A stretch of DNA of 64,000 nt. It comes from Nocardioides sp. LHD-245. Its GTDB lineage: Bacteria > Actinomycetota > Actinomycetes > Propionibacteriales > Nocardioidaceae. The stretch covers positions 27,079-91,078 of the forward strand of contig NZ_JAVFWN010000023.1 in the NCBI RefSeq assembly GCF_030929495.1, in the 5' to 3' direction. Positions 24,638 through 34,291 of this stretch are shown here, one piece after another; position 1 is the stretch's first letter, and every line of letters begins with the position of its first letter. Made by a program: the position numbers and the translations under genes. The notes below the pieces were generated by a model. The model worked only from the letters and a program-made list of their open reading frames with translations. It did no database searches and was not told the DNA's origin.

Positions 24638-26022
24638 GGGTCGACCTCGACGACACCCACGACATGGGTCCCGACCCGTTGCGCCTCGGCCAGTACGGCG
24701 TCCAGGTCGGCCCGGGTCGACGTACCCGCCCCGACCTCGAGGACGACGGCGGTCGAGGCCGCCAGCACCGCCCGGCCGAGGGGGGTGCCGAGCCCCGGCG
24801 AGCGGACCAGGACGAGGTCGGCGCGCTTGGCGAGCTCGGCGAGACTGCGCCGCATCTCGGCGGAGGCCGCGAGGTCGGCGAAGTCCGCAGGCGGCCGGGT
24901 CACCTCGGTCAGCGGCTGCAGCCGACTGTGGAAGTCGCCGTCCGCGACGAGGACGTCGTCGACGACGGCCTCCTGGAGGACCAGCTCCGCCATCGCCGCC
25001 ATCGCCGCCGGCAGGGCCAGATCGACGGTCACCACCTCGTACCGGGCGCGGGTGAGGGACTCGGCCAGGGCGGCGAAGGCCAGCGGGTACCTCCGGCCGG
25101 GGACCGCGACGGTCACGACCGGCGGCCGGTCCGAGCCGACAGCGAGCACCACGGACCGCACGTGGGCGATCACGTCGCTGTCGGCCCGGACCGGGGCCCT
25201 GAGCACACCGAGCGGGACAGGGCTCCCCTCCCCGCCGTCGGCGAGGTCGCTCAGGCCGAGGCCCACCGGGCGCCGGCCCCGGGCGACCGCGACGGACAGC
25301 ACGAGCAGCGCGCCGAGACAGGCGGCGACGAGACCCGAGCGCACGGGGTCCGCCCACGGTCCGGCGCTGACGACCTGGCCGGGCGTCACCAGCTGCCCGG
25401 GGTCCAGGGCGACGGCCTGGGCGGCCGCGAGCTGCGCGCGCAACGAGCTGATCTGGACGACGACCTCCTGGACCTGTTGCTCGATCAGCTCGCGCTCCGG
25501 AGCGGCGGCGGCGAGCTTGTCGAGCCGCTCCAACGCGGCATCGCGCTCACCCTCGCGCAGACTGACGAGCTCCTCGAGCCGCGAGGTCCGCTCGTACACG
25601 GCCGACTCGGTGCGGGACCTGCGGAACCGGAGATAGACGTCCGCGAAGGCAGACGCCCGGGCCACCGCGGTCGCATCGTCGGCCCCGCGGGTGGTGATCT
25701 CCAGGAGCTGGGTGTTGGGCGGGACCACGACGGAGGTGGCGCCGAGCAGGTCGCTCGGCTCACCCGGCGCGCCGAGCTGGTCGAGGACCGCGCGGGCCAC
25801 GGCGTCCGAGCGCAGCACCTGCGCCTCGGTCTCCAGGTTGACGAGGTCGTCGCCCCGGCCTCCCGGGCTGTAGGCGTTGCCCTCCAGCGGGTGCAGCATG
25901 ATCACGGCGGTGGCCACGTGCTCGCCCTGGCGGTGGCGAGCCCACGCGACCGCGGCCGCCGCACTGAGCCCGGCCACCAGTACGGCGACGAGCACGAGTC
26001 GTGTTGCGCGGCGCTGTCCCAT
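24634..26022 (-). CDS. Wzz/polysaccharide co-polymerase with a degenerate tyrosine-kinase domain
   Basis: The 462-residue protein has an N-terminal helix (LVLVAVLVAGLSAAAAVAWA), a long extracytoplasmic coiled region (RTSRLEELVSLREGERDAAL and ELIEQQVQEVVVQISSLRAQ) and a second helix at about residue 240, the co-polymerase topology. The cytoplasmic C-terminus aligns in layout with BY-kinases (VTVAVPGRRYPLAFAALAES, YEVVTVDLALPAAM, ADLVLVRSPGLGTPLG), but the Walker A GxxxxGKS/T is replaced by VPGRRYPLA without a Lys-Thr pair, and there is no C-terminal tyrosine cluster. It is probably a structural regulator without ATPase activity. It heads the minus-strand export/decoration operon (26022 to 19665). 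Confidence 0.82.
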   Translation of the reverse strand: MGQRRATRLVLVAVLVAGLSAAAAVAWARHRQGEHVATAVIMLHPLEGNAYSPGGRGDDLVNLETEAQVLRSDAVARAVLDQLGAPGEPSDLLGATSVVVPPNTQLLEITTRGADDATAVARASAFADVYLRFRRSRTESAVYERTSRLEELVSLREGERDAALERLDKLAAAAPERELIEQQVQEVVVQISSLRAQLAAAQAVALDPGQLVTPGQVVSAGPWADPVRSGLVAACLGALLVLSVAVARGRRPVGLGLSDLADGGEGSPVPLGVLRAPVRADSDVIAHVRSVVLAVGSDRPPVVTVAVPGRRYPLAFAALAESLTRARYEVVTVDLALPAAMAAMAELVLQEAVVDDVLVADGDFHSRLQPLTEVTRPPADFADLAASAEMRRSLAELAKRADLVLVRSPGLGTPLGRAVLAASTAVVLEVGAGTSTRADLDAVLAEAQRVGTHVVGVVEVDP

Positions 26023-26107
26023 CGCACCTCCCCACCTGCGGTCATCTCCACGACGACCGCCCCACTATGGGACGGGACGGCGGCTCCGGAACGACAGATG
26101 CGCGGAT

Positions 26108-26125
26108 ACCCCCAATTTGTGGGAT
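26108..26125. promoter_or_regulatory. Locus-wide CCCC...TTGG motif, site 3
   Basis: ACCCCCAATTTGTGGGAT lies in the 244-bp divergent region between the Wzz-like gene (start 26022) and the giant propeller/PKD gene (start 26267), and is near-symmetric (CCCCCA/TGTGGG). It could serve both transcripts. Confidence 0.55.
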
Positions 26126-26266
26126 GGGCGGCGCCCGCCACCGTCGGCGCCGCTCCGCTCGCGCGAATCCTGCCCAATATCGGTCATGCCGCGGACCGTC
26201 CTGGTTGACACGATCGCAGCGCCCTCGGGACCGAGGGACCATGCGAGTGCGGGGACGGTGAGGCAG

Positions 26267-29200
26267 ATGCGTTCAACCACCACCAGTCGGCGTCAACCGG
26301 TCCCAAGCCGACGATGGAGGCGCATCACCCGGGCGGTCGTCCCCATCATCACCGCCTTCGTGATCGTCCCCGCACTCGCGCCCATCGCGCCGTCCGCCGA
26401 GGCGGCGCCGGGGGAGATCTCCTTCGTCACCGTCACCAGCACGGCGGGCAACCGGACCGCCCACACGGTTCGGGTCCCCGCCGAGGTGCGGGCCGGCGAC
26501 GTGCTGCTGCTCTCGCTCACCACGAACTCGACGGCCAGCACCATCCCGGATCCGCTGGCCGGCTGGACCTCGGTGGCCGGCCGCGACGGCAACGGCATCC
26601 GCAGCCGTCTGTGGTCGCGGACCGCCACGGCCGACGACAGCAACGCCAATGTCACGGTCACGACGAGTGCCGCGGCCAAGTCGGTCCTCACGGTCGCCGC
26701 CTACCGCAGCACGGGCGCCACCCCCTCGGTCACGGCGGTCGCCGGCGGCTCCGACACGTCCGGCACCGAGCACGTGGCACCCACGACCGCGGTCCCGGCC
26801 GCCGGCTCCTGGCTGGTGAGCGGCTGGGCGGAGAAGTCGTCCACCGACACGACCTGGACGCTGCCGGCCGGCGTCACCCAGCGCAGTACGACGGCCGCCA
26901 CCGGCAGCGGCAAGGTGAGCGACGTCTGGGGCGACTCCGCGGGCCCGGTCGCCACGGGCAGCGCCGCCGCGCGGACCGCGACGACGAGCACCGCCGTCTC
27001 GCGCTCGGCGACGTACTCCGTCGTGATCGCTCCCGGCGACCTGACCGACAACCCGCCGGACGCCTCCTTCACGGCGAGCTGCAGCGGACTGGTCTGCTCC
27101 TTCGACGCCTCCGGCTCCGAGGACCCCGACGGCGACACGCTCACCTACGCCTGGGCCTTCGGCGACGGCGCGACCGGCACCGGCCGCACGACGCAGCACA
27201 CCTACGCCGGCGCGGGTCCGCGGACCGTGGCCCTCACCGTCAGCGACGGGAGCCATCAGGACGCCGCGACCCGTCAGGTCAGCCCGGACGTCGCCGTCAC
27301 GGCCGGTCAGGTCACCTACGTCGGCGCCGCCAGCACCGCCGGCAACCGCCCCGGTCACTCGGTCACCGTCCCCACAACGGTCGAACCGGGTGACCGGCTG
27401 GTCCTGTTCCTCGTCACGAACTCCACGACGAGCACGATCGAGGACACCCTCCCCGGCTGGGATCTGCTGCAGTCCCGCGACGGCAACGGGATGCGCGGCC
27501 GGGCCTGGACCCGCGCCGCGACCGCGGCCGACGCGGGCCGTACGGTCACCGTCACGGGCAGCGCGTATGTGAAGTCCGTGATGACGGTCGCCGCCTACCG
27601 CAGCACCGGGCCCGCCGTGATCGGGGCATCCGCCGTCGGAGGCGCGAACAGCCCGGCCACCAGCCACACCACGCCCGCCACGACGGCGACCCACGCCAAC
27701 TCGTGGCTGGTCAACCTGTGGAGCGAGAAGTCCACCGACCCGACCACCTGGACGCTGCCGGCAGGCACTCCCACCCGCACCCAGGCGACCGCGACGGGCA
27801 CCGGCAAGGTGAGCGCGATCCTCGGCGACTCCGACGGCGCCGTGCCCGTCGGCCCGCTGTCCGGTCGCACCGCCACCACCAGCACCACGGCCTCGCGCTC
27901 GACGCTGTTCTCGGTCGTGCTCGACCCCGGCGTCGACGCCACCGGCACGAACGAGCCGCCGGTCGCGGAGTTCTCGACCGGCTGCGCCGGCCTCACCTGC
28001 GAGTTCGACGCCGCCCACTCCTTCGACGTCGACAAGGACCCGCTGACCTACACCTGGCAGTACGGCGACGGCCAGACCGGCACCGGCGTGAACCCGACGC
28101 ACACCTACGCCACTCCGGGCACCCGGACCGTGACGCTCACCGTCGGCGACGGCCAGGGCCACACCGACCAGGCCACGAGCAGTGCGACGGCGGTCCCGCC
28201 CAACCCGCCGCCCGGCCACACCGCGCTGGTGCCGGACACGCCGCGCACCAACCAACCGACCATCACCACGGGCGAGATCTGGGACATCGAGGTGGTCGGC
28301 AACCGCGTCTACGTCGCCGGCTCGTTCACGTCGATCCGCCAGCCCAACAACGGAACGACGGTCAACCAGGCCTACCTGGCGGCGTACAACTGGAGCACCG
28401 GGCAGGTCGACACGACCTTCCGGCCGACCTTCACCAACGGCCAGGTCGACGCCGTCGAGGCCTCGCCCGACGGCACGAAGCTCTACATCTCGGGCAACTT
28501 CGGCACGGTCAACGGACTCAGCCGCAAGGCGATCGCCCGGATCAGCCCGACGACCGGCGCCCCGATCGACACCTTCACCGCGAATGCGAACGGCAAGGTC
28601 AACGAGCTCGCCGTCACCAACACGACGGTGTACGCCGGCGGCCGCTTCACCACCGTCAACAACGTGCCCCGCGGGGCACTCGCGGCCCTCGACGGCGTCA
28701 CGGGCGCCGTCCGCACGGACTTCGTCAACAACATCACCGGCGGCATCGGCACCAACGGTGAGCTCGCCGTGCAGCGGCTCAAGCTCACCCACGACGAGGG
28801 CCGCCTGCTCGTCGTGCACACCGGGCGCCAGGTCAACGGCAAGGACCGCTACGGCGTCGCGATCATCAACACCCGCACCAACAAGCTGACGCCGTGGAAG
28901 ACCAGCCTGTGGGAGGACAACCTGCAGTTCGTCGGCGGCATCCAGCGCGCCTACGGCGGCGACATCGGCCCCGACGACTCCTACTTCGTCGTGACCAGCG
29001 GCTCCGGTGGTGACCGTCCGCCCATCAACGACACGGTCATCGCCTACGCGCTGAACGACGACAGCAACGCCCAGCCGCTGTGGATCTCGCGCCACTTCGA
29101 CTCGGTCTACTCCGTCGCCGCGACCGAGGCCGGCATCTACATCGGCGGTCACTTCCAGTGGGCGGAGTCGGCGACCGCGCCGGTCCCGTGGCCCGGGCTG

Positions 29201-31777
29201 GACGACGTCGGCTACGGCACTGGACAGGGCCTGTCGGCGTACGCGCTCGGGGACGCGGTGGTCAAGCGGTTCCACCTGGCCGCCCTCGACCCGGCGGACG
29301 GACATGCCCTGGAGTGGTTCGCGCCGTCCAACTCCTACGAGGGCGACAAGCACATCGAAGCCACCCCGCGCGGTCTCTTCGTCGGCGGCGACGGCAACAC
29401 CAAGGGCAGCTACAACGTCGGTCGGGTGGCGTTCTTCGACTTCGCCAACGTCGCCGCCCAGAACGGCACCCAGACCGTGATCACCGCGCCCATCGAGGGC
29501 CGGATCGAGCCCGTGGACGAGGCCTTCGAGCTCACCGGTACGGCGACCGCGGCCTCCGGCATCCAGCGGGTCGAGCTCGAGGTGATGGACCGGGGCTCGG
29601 GCCGCTATCTCGCCGACGACCTGACGACGTGGGGATCGACGACCTCCAACACGTTCAACGCGACGCTGGACCCGGGCACCGGGACCACGCGGACCTGGCG
29701 GCTGCCGCTGACGATGACGGCCAACCGTGAGCTGCTGGTCCGGGCCCGCGCGGTCGCCGGCAACGGCACCGCCGACAACACGAAGGCGACCAAGAAGTTC
29801 GAGACCTTCGGCACGGCCGACCAGCCGCCCAACACCAGCGTCAACGGCCCGGGCAGCCCGATCGCGGCGCTGACCTTCACCATCACCGGCAGCGCCACCG
29901 ACGACTTCGGCGTCAACGGCGTCAGCTTCACCCTGCGCGACAGCCAGAACCGCTATCTGCAGGACGACGGCACGGTCTCGGGGACCTACAACACCTTCCA
30001 GGTCGATCCCGACGTGGTCGGCGCGACCAGCACCACGTGGTCCTACGAGATCACCGTGCCCTACGAGGACGAGTGGTGGGCGCAGGCCCGCGCCACCGAC
30101 ACGGCCGGACAGTCCGACCTCGACACCGCCGACCGACGATGGATCGTGACCGAGAACGGCCAACCGCCGACGGTGTCGATCACCCAGCCGGTGACCATGG
30201 TCCCGCCCACCACGGTGCAGACCGTGACGGTGACTCCCGGCAGCGCGATCACCTTCGCCGGCTCCGCCAACGACGACGAGTCGCTCGCGGAGGTGTCGAT
30301 CACCCTGCGCAACAACTCCACGGGCGAGCGCCTGGCCGCGGACGGCTCGTGGGGCACCAGCGTGATCGCCGGCTCCTACCGGGTCTCTCCGGTCAACCTC
30401 AACCAGGCGAGCTACAACTGGAGCTACACCACGCCGTTCGCCCTCAGCCCCGGCACCTACTCGTTCACGGTCAGCGCCTCCGACGACATCGGGCTGAGCA
30501 CCTCGTCGGCCAACCAGGGCCGGCTCACGCTCAACGCCGCCATCCCCGGCGACAGCCCGCCCAACGCGACGATCACGCCGACCGGGACGATCAACGGCCA
30601 GCAGGTGCTGTTGCTGAACCTCGCGGGCGCGGCGACCGACGACAAGGGCGTGGCCCGGGTCGGGGTGGCGATCCAGGACCGCGACACCAGCCGCTACCTG
30701 CAGCCGAACGGCACCCTGTCGGCGAATCTCGCGACCCTCGACGCCACCCTCGCCAACCCCGGCGCCACCAGCACGACGTGGACCCTCAACGTCGCGCTGC
30801 CGACCCAGGGCGACTGGGCCGTGACGGCCTATGCCTGGGACACCGCGGGCCAACAGGATCCGTCGACGAACGGCGCCACCTCGCGCTACCCGATCTACCC
30901 CGGTGACCAGCCGCCGGTCATGAACGAGGCCCTGCTCAACCCGATCGAGGGCACCGAGTTCCTCGACGGCAAGATCTTCGTGAGCGGGCGCGCCGAGGAC
31001 GACCAGGCCATGCAAGAGGTCGAGGTCGCGATCGTCAACGCCGCGGGCCAGTACATGAGCTCCTCCGGGACGTTCACCAGCACCTCGGCCAGCTGGCGGA
31101 CGGCCTTCCTCAACAGCCCCGGCACGCCCGGGTCCAACTTCTCCTACACGACCCCGGTGATCCCGCCCGGCGCCTACACGGTGCGGGTGCGGGCGATCGA
31201 CCAGCACGACTTCGTCAGCGCGATCTACGAGCGCCACGCGACGGTGGTCCATCCCCCGAACAACCCGCCGGTCGCCGGCTTCACCGCGGCCTGCACGGCC
31301 AACGTCTGCGCCTTCGACGCCCGCGGCTCGACCGACGAGAGCCCGGCCACGCTCACGTACTCGTGGAACTTCGGCAACGGCAGCGGCTCGGGCCCCGTCC
31401 CGTCCCGCACCTACACCGCGCCGGGCACCTACACCGTGACCCTCACCGCCCGCGACGAGTGGGGCGTGACCGCCACGAGCAGCCAGACGGTGACCATCAC
31501 GACGCCCCCGGCGAACCGGCCCCCGGTCGCCGTACTGAACCCGCCGGCGTGTGCGGGCCTGTCCTGCAACTTCTCCGCGGTCGGGTCCAACGACCCCGAC
31601 ACCGGCGACACGATCACCTACCGCTGGGTGTGGGGCGACGGGACGCCGAACTCGACGTCCTCGTCCACCTCGCACACCTTCCCGGCAGCCGGGAGCTACA
31701 CCGTGACGCTGACGGTCACCGACGGCTGGGGCGCCGCCACGACCGTCAGCCGGCAGGTGGTGGTCGCGACGCCCTGA
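26267..31777 (+). CDS. Giant secreted PKD/beta-propeller/Ig-repeat surface protein (paralogue 2 of 3)
   Basis: ATG 26267 (ribosome site GGTGAGG) gives 1836 residues; ATG 26187 is a less likely start. After a signal peptide cut near AEAAPG come, in order: a 190-residue beta module (FVTVTSTAGNRTAHTVRVPA..., residues ~51-252), PKD 1 (~262-341), the same module again (~346-555), PKD 2 (~562-641), a six- or seven-bladed propeller (~654-1065; VVGNRVYVAGSFTSI, NTTVYAGGRFTTV, EAGIYIGGHFQW), about five Ig-like repeats (~1072-1652; TGSATDDFGVNGVSFTLRD, AGAATDDKGVARVGVAIQD) and PKD 3 and 4 (~1663-1836). PKDs carry the C..LxCxFDA disulfide. There is no LPXTG or transmembrane anchor. A structural or polymer-binding role is inferred. 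Confidence 0.88.
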   Translation: MRSTTTSRRQPVPSRRWRRITRAVVPIITAFVIVPALAPIAPSAEAAPGEISFVTVTSTAGNRTAHTVRVPAEVRAGDVLLLSLTTNSTASTIPDPLAGWTSVAGRDGNGIRSRLWSRTATADDSNANVTVTTSAAAKSVLTVAAYRSTGATPSVTAVAGGSDTSGTEHVAPTTAVPAAGSWLVSGWAEKSSTDTTWTLPAGVTQRSTTAATGSGKVSDVWGDSAGPVATGSAAARTATTSTAVSRSATYSVVIAPGDLTDNPPDASFTASCSGLVCSFDASGSEDPDGDTLTYAWAFGDGATGTGRTTQHTYAGAGPRTVALTVSDGSHQDAATRQVSPDVAVTAGQVTYVGAASTAGNRPGHSVTVPTTVEPGDRLVLFLVTNSTTSTIEDTLPGWDLLQSRDGNGMRGRAWTRAATAADAGRTVTVTGSAYVKSVMTVAAYRSTGPAVIGASAVGGANSPATSHTTPATTATHANSWLVNLWSEKSTDPTTWTLPAGTPTRTQATATGTGKVSAILGDSDGAVPVGPLSGRTATTSTTASRSTLFSVVLDPGVDATGTNEPPVAEFSTGCAGLTCEFDAAHSFDVDKDPLTYTWQYGDGQTGTGVNPTHTYATPGTRTVTLTVGDGQGHTDQATSSATAVPPNPPPGHTALVPDTPRTNQPTITTGEIWDIEVVGNRVYVAGSFTSIRQPNNGTTVNQAYLAAYNWSTGQVDTTFRPTFTNGQVDAVEASPDGTKLYISGNFGTVNGLSRKAIARISPTTGAPIDTFTANANGKVNELAVTNTTVYAGGRFTTVNNVPRGALAALDGVTGAVRTDFVNNITGGIGTNGELAVQRLKLTHDEGRLLVVHTGRQVNGKDRYGVAIINTRTNKLTPWKTSLWEDNLQFVGGIQRAYGGDIGPDDSYFVVTSGSGGDRPPINDTVIAYALNDDSNAQPLWISRHFDSVYSVAATEAGIYIGGHFQWAESATAPVPWPGLDDVGYGTGQGLSAYALGDAVVKRFHLAALDPADGHALEWFAPSNSYEGDKHIEATPRGLFVGGDGNTKGSYNVGRVAFFDFANVAAQNGTQTVITAPIEGRIEPVDEAFELTGTATAASGIQRVELEVMDRGSGRYLADDLTTWGSTTSNTFNATLDPGTGTTRTWRLPLTMTANRELLVRARAVAGNGTADNTKATKKFETFGTADQPPNTSVNGPGSPIAALTFTITGSATDDFGVNGVSFTLRDSQNRYLQDDGTVSGTYNTFQVDPDVVGATSTTWSYEITVPYEDEWWAQARATDTAGQSDLDTADRRWIVTENGQPPTVSITQPVTMVPPTTVQTVTVTPGSAITFAGSANDDESLAEVSITLRNNSTGERLAADGSWGTSVIAGSYRVSPVNLNQASYNWSYTTPFALSPGTYSFTVSASDDIGLSTSSANQGRLTLNAAIPGDSPPNATITPTGTINGQQVLLLNLAGAATDDKGVARVGVAIQDRDTSRYLQPNGTLSANLATLDATLANPGATSTTWTLNVALPTQGDWAVTAYAWDTAGQQDPSTNGATSRYPIYPGDQPPVMNEALLNPIEGTEFLDGKIFVSGRAEDDQAMQEVEVAIVNAAGQYMSSSGTFTSTSASWRTAFLNSPGTPGSNFSYTTPVIPPGAYTVRVRAIDQHDFVSAIYERHATVVHPPNNPPVAGFTAACTANVCAFDARGSTDESPATLTYSWNFGNGSGSGPVPSRTYTAPGTYTVTLTARDEWGVTATSSQTVTITTPPANRPPVAVLNPPACAGLSCNFSAVGSNDPDTGDTITYRWVWGDGTPNSTSSSTSHTFPAAGSYTVTLTVTDGWGAATTVSRQVVVATP

Positions 31778-31811
31778 GGTGGTGATGTTCCACCAAGGGG
31801 CGACCTGCACA

Positions 31812-31845
31812 GTCAAAAATTGGGTACGTTCCCCTGTTTGGTGAC
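31812..31845. promoter_or_regulatory. Locus-wide CCCC...TTGG motif, sites 4a and 4b
   Basis: Two half-related strings lie side by side upstream of kinase 2: GTCAAAAATTGGGTAC (31812-31827) and TTCCCCTGTTTGGTGAC (31829-31845). TTGGTGA is shared with site 1 and, in inverse, with site 6. The spacing to the -10 box (31865) places 4b over or just upstream of the -35 position. Confidence 0.55.
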
Positions 31846-31864
31846 GAGAGTCCTGCGTTCCACG

Positions 31865-31870
31865 CATAAT
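31865..31870 (+). promoter_or_regulatory. Leaderless promoter -10 of the second histidine kinase
   Basis: CATAAT lies 6 nt before ATG 31877, the same geometry as CACAAT before the paralogous kinase start at 8386. No ribosome site is visible, consistent with a leaderless transcript. Confidence 0.6.
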
Positions 31871-31876
31871 CGCGTC

Positions 31877-33475
31877 ATGACGCGTCCCCAATCGGGCCGT
31901 CAGTTCCGTCACCCGTGGGGGGTTTCTCGGGCGGTCACTCGACGGTCATCGCCTTGTCCAGAAGTCTCGTCCGAGCGCGCGCCCGTGTGGTGGGCCCTGC
32001 TGCTCGCCGGACTGATGCTGCACCCGTACGCGGTCCTTCTCATGGAGGACCCCTCGATCGACCCGATGACGACGGCCGGTCACATCTGCATGGTCCTCGC
32101 GGATCTCGTCCTCCTCGGCAGCGCGCTGGTGCTGTCCTTCGACGCCCGGCTGCGCCACAGCCTGATCCGGGCCCGGCTGGCCACCGCCGCCATCCTCGTC
32201 GCCGTCCAGGACCTTCCCCTGCTGATCATCTCCGTGGCCGATCCCACCCATGGGGGTCACAGCTATCGCCTGACCAGCGGCCACCTCGCGACGGTGGCCG
32301 TCGTGCTCCTGGTGTTCACCGTCCGCACCCGCGACCAGCACCCGCCGCGGTTCAGCCCGCTGCTGGGCGGGCTCCTCCTCGGCTGCCTCGTCCTCGGCGT
32401 CCGGCTGAGCCTGCTGGTCCTCGACCCGTCCCCCTTCCTGTCGGTGCGACGGGGTCCGGACCTGGCGGTGCTGGCGGCGATCACCGTCGGGATCGTCCTG
32501 GTCACCGTCGCCCTGATGCGCTCGTCCCTGCCCCGATGGGCGGCCGTGCGGGTCAGCTGCGGGGTGTTCGCCCTCTTCGCCGCGCGGGTCTGGGCGACCC
32601 TCCTCGAGGCGTCGGAGCCGCCACCGCTGGCCATGGTCGGCGTCGTCCTGTGCAGTGCCCTCCTCGCCACGACGGTGATCGGGCTCCTGCTCACGACCCT
32701 CCAGGACACGGCCGTTCGCGAGGCCAAGCTGCTGCTCCGCGCGGCAGCGGCCGAGGCGACGGTGCAGCACGACCGTGAGGTGGTCCACGAGATGCGCGCC
32801 GCCACGGCCGGCATCGTCGCCGGGGTCCATCTCCTGACCGGCGACACCGTCCCTCCGGGGCCCCGCCGGACGGCGCTGAGTCACATGGTGGACGCCGAAG
32901 TGGCCCGCCTGGGCCGCAGCTTCGCCGAGAGCCCCGAGGAGCTCGACGTGCTCTGCGTCGACGACCTGGTCGGGCCCCTCGTCGTCGCGCAGGACGCCCT
33001 CGGACACCCGGTGGCCTGGCAGCCCGGTGGGCACCGGGTGGTGGGCCGCCACGATGCCCTCACCGAGGTCCTCAACGTTCTGCTGAACAACGCTCATCGC
33101 CACGCCCGCGGGCACGCGACCGCGGTGGTCTCGCGGTCGGTCGGCGAGGTCGTCGAGCTCCGGGTCTCCGACCGGGGTCCTGGGATCGAGCCGGGGCTCG
33201 AGGACCGGCTCTTCCAATGGGGCGCTCGCGGCAGCGCGTCCACCGGACAGGGCATCGGCCTGCAACGCGCCCATCGGCTGATGCTCGAGCTGGGCGGCTC
33301 CCTGCGGCTCGAGCGCACGGAGGCGGCCACCGCGGGCACGACCTTCGTGGTGACGCTGCACAGCGCCGACGCCGGCGCCGTGCGGACGACACCTCCTCCG
33401 GCATCGGCCTCGCCACCCCCGCCCGCCGGTCCTCCGGTCGTCTCCCCGGCCGTCACCGCGGGCGCACGCGGATGA
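31877..33475 (+). CDS. Membrane sensor histidine kinase (paralogue 2)
   Basis: The 532-residue protein is alignable over its length with the kinase at 8386: LLLAGLMLHPYAVLL at the start of the membrane part, SYRLTSGHLATVAVVLLVF in the middle, H-box DREVVHEMRAATAG with His about residue 304, N-box LNVLLNNAHRHA, G1 SDRGPGIEPG and G2 STGQGIGLQRAHRLM. Both have the family-specific FQWGA after the G1 box. About seven membrane helices precede the kinase core. The stop overlaps the response-regulator start by 4 bp (ATGA), so kinase and regulator form a coupled pair. The C-terminal 40 residues are Pro/Ala-rich. Confidence 0.92.
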   Translation: MTRPQSGRQFRHPWGVSRAVTRRSSPCPEVSSERAPVWWALLLAGLMLHPYAVLLMEDPSIDPMTTAGHICMVLADLVLLGSALVLSFDARLRHSLIRARLATAAILVAVQDLPLLIISVADPTHGGHSYRLTSGHLATVAVVLLVFTVRTRDQHPPRFSPLLGGLLLGCLVLGVRLSLLVLDPSPFLSVRRGPDLAVLAAITVGIVLVTVALMRSSLPRWAAVRVSCGVFALFAARVWATLLEASEPPPLAMVGVVLCSALLATTVIGLLLTTLQDTAVREAKLLLRAAAAEATVQHDREVVHEMRAATAGIVAGVHLLTGDTVPPGPRRTALSHMVDAEVARLGRSFAESPEELDVLCVDDLVGPLVVAQDALGHPVAWQPGGHRVVGRHDALTEVLNVLLNNAHRHARGHATAVVSRSVGEVVELRVSDRGPGIEPGLEDRLFQWGARGSASTGQGIGLQRAHRLMLELGGSLRLERTEAATAGTTFVVTLHSADAGAVRTTPPPASASPPPPAGPPVVSPAVTAGARG

Positions 33476-34158
33476 CGACGGGACCTCCGCGGCCGATGCG
33501 GATCACCATCATCGACGACCACGCGCTCTTCGCCGAGTCGGTCGCGCTCACCCTGGAGACGGAGGGCTACCTGGTCCGCAGGATCGACCTGACCGACGAG
33601 CACACCACGCTCGCGACCGTGCTCGCCACGGCCCTGCGCAGCGCACCCCGGGTGGCCCTGCTCGACCTCGACCTCGGACACGTCGGCGACGGCATGCGGC
33701 TGATCACCCCGCTCACCGCCGCCGGCGTCGCGGTGGTGGTCGTGACCGGGAGCAGCGAGGACGCCCGGCGGGGTGAGTGCCTGCGGCGCGGCGCGAAGGC
33801 GGTGCTCGTGAAGACCTGTCCCCTGCAGGAGGTGGTCACCACCGTCCGCCGGGCGCGGGACGGACTTCCGCTGATGAACGCGCAGGAGCGCGGCTCGCTC
33901 ATCGAGCTCGCCCTCCAGGACCGCGACGAGGTCCGCGACATCCGGGCCCGGCTGGACCGCCTCACCCGCCGCGAGATGGAGGTGCTCGGCGCGCTGATGC
34001 GCGGCGCCCCGGTCCGCGAGATCGCCCGCTCCAGCGTGGTGTCCGAGGCGACGGTGCGGACCCAGGTGAAGTCGATCCTGGCCAAGCTGGAGATGAGCTC
34101 CCAGCTCGCCGCGGTCGGCGCGGCGTACAAGGTCGGCTGGCACCCGCCCCAGAGCTGA
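33472..34158 (+). CDS. NarL/LuxR-type response regulator (intact receiver)
   Basis: ATG 33472 overlaps the kinase stop and gives 228 residues. The receiver is complete: acidic pair in RITIIDDHALFAES, phosphoacceptor in ALLDLDLGHVG, Thr in VVVVTGSSED and Lys in KAVLVKTCPL. The LuxR-type output domain is LTRREMEVLGALMRGAPVRE..VRTQVKSILAKLEMSSQLAA. It is the same length as the regulator at 9962-10648 and similar in its HTH, but that one lacks receiver residues. It is the best candidate to bind the motif repeated in the promoters of the locus. Confidence 0.93.
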   Translation: MTTGPPRPMRITIIDDHALFAESVALTLETEGYLVRRIDLTDEHTTLATVLATALRSAPRVALLDLDLGHVGDGMRLITPLTAAGVAVVVVTGSSEDARRGECLRRGAKAVLVKTCPLQEVVTTVRRARDGLPLMNAQERGSLIELALQDRDEVRDIRARLDRLTRREMEVLGALMRGAPVREIARSSVVSEATVRTQVKSILAKLEMSSQLAAVGAAYKVGWHPPQS

Positions 34159-34209
34159 GCCCTGCTCCGGGTCGTGCGACCCAGGAGGTGGCGGCGCGGC
34201 GACGGACAT

Positions 34210-34224
34210 ACCGCATTGGGGGCA
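34210..34224. promoter_or_regulatory. Locus-wide CCCC...TTGG motif, site 5
   Basis: ACCGCATTGGGGGCA lies 68 bp upstream of the PssD-like gene (34292) and 52 bp after the response-regulator stop. It keeps the TTGGGGG half of site 2. TAGGGT at 34247-34252 could be a -10 box. Confidence 0.45.
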
Positions 34225-34291
34225 TGTCAGGCCTCCGTCGTCTCCCTAGGGTCGGGATCGCCCATCAGCCACCAAGCTCCGGGAGTGCGTC

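Noticed and set aside
25877..26266. Upstream extension of the giant propeller/PKD gene to 25877
   Set aside because: It would run through the divergent Wzz-like gene and displace the signal peptide from the N-terminus.
26273..31912. An 1879-codon open frame on the minus strand
   Set aside because: It mirrors the giant propeller/PKD gene, its product is a Val/Gly/Arg-rich string without domains, and the plus-strand protein has clear PKD and propeller motifs. This is a GC-rich antisense shadow.
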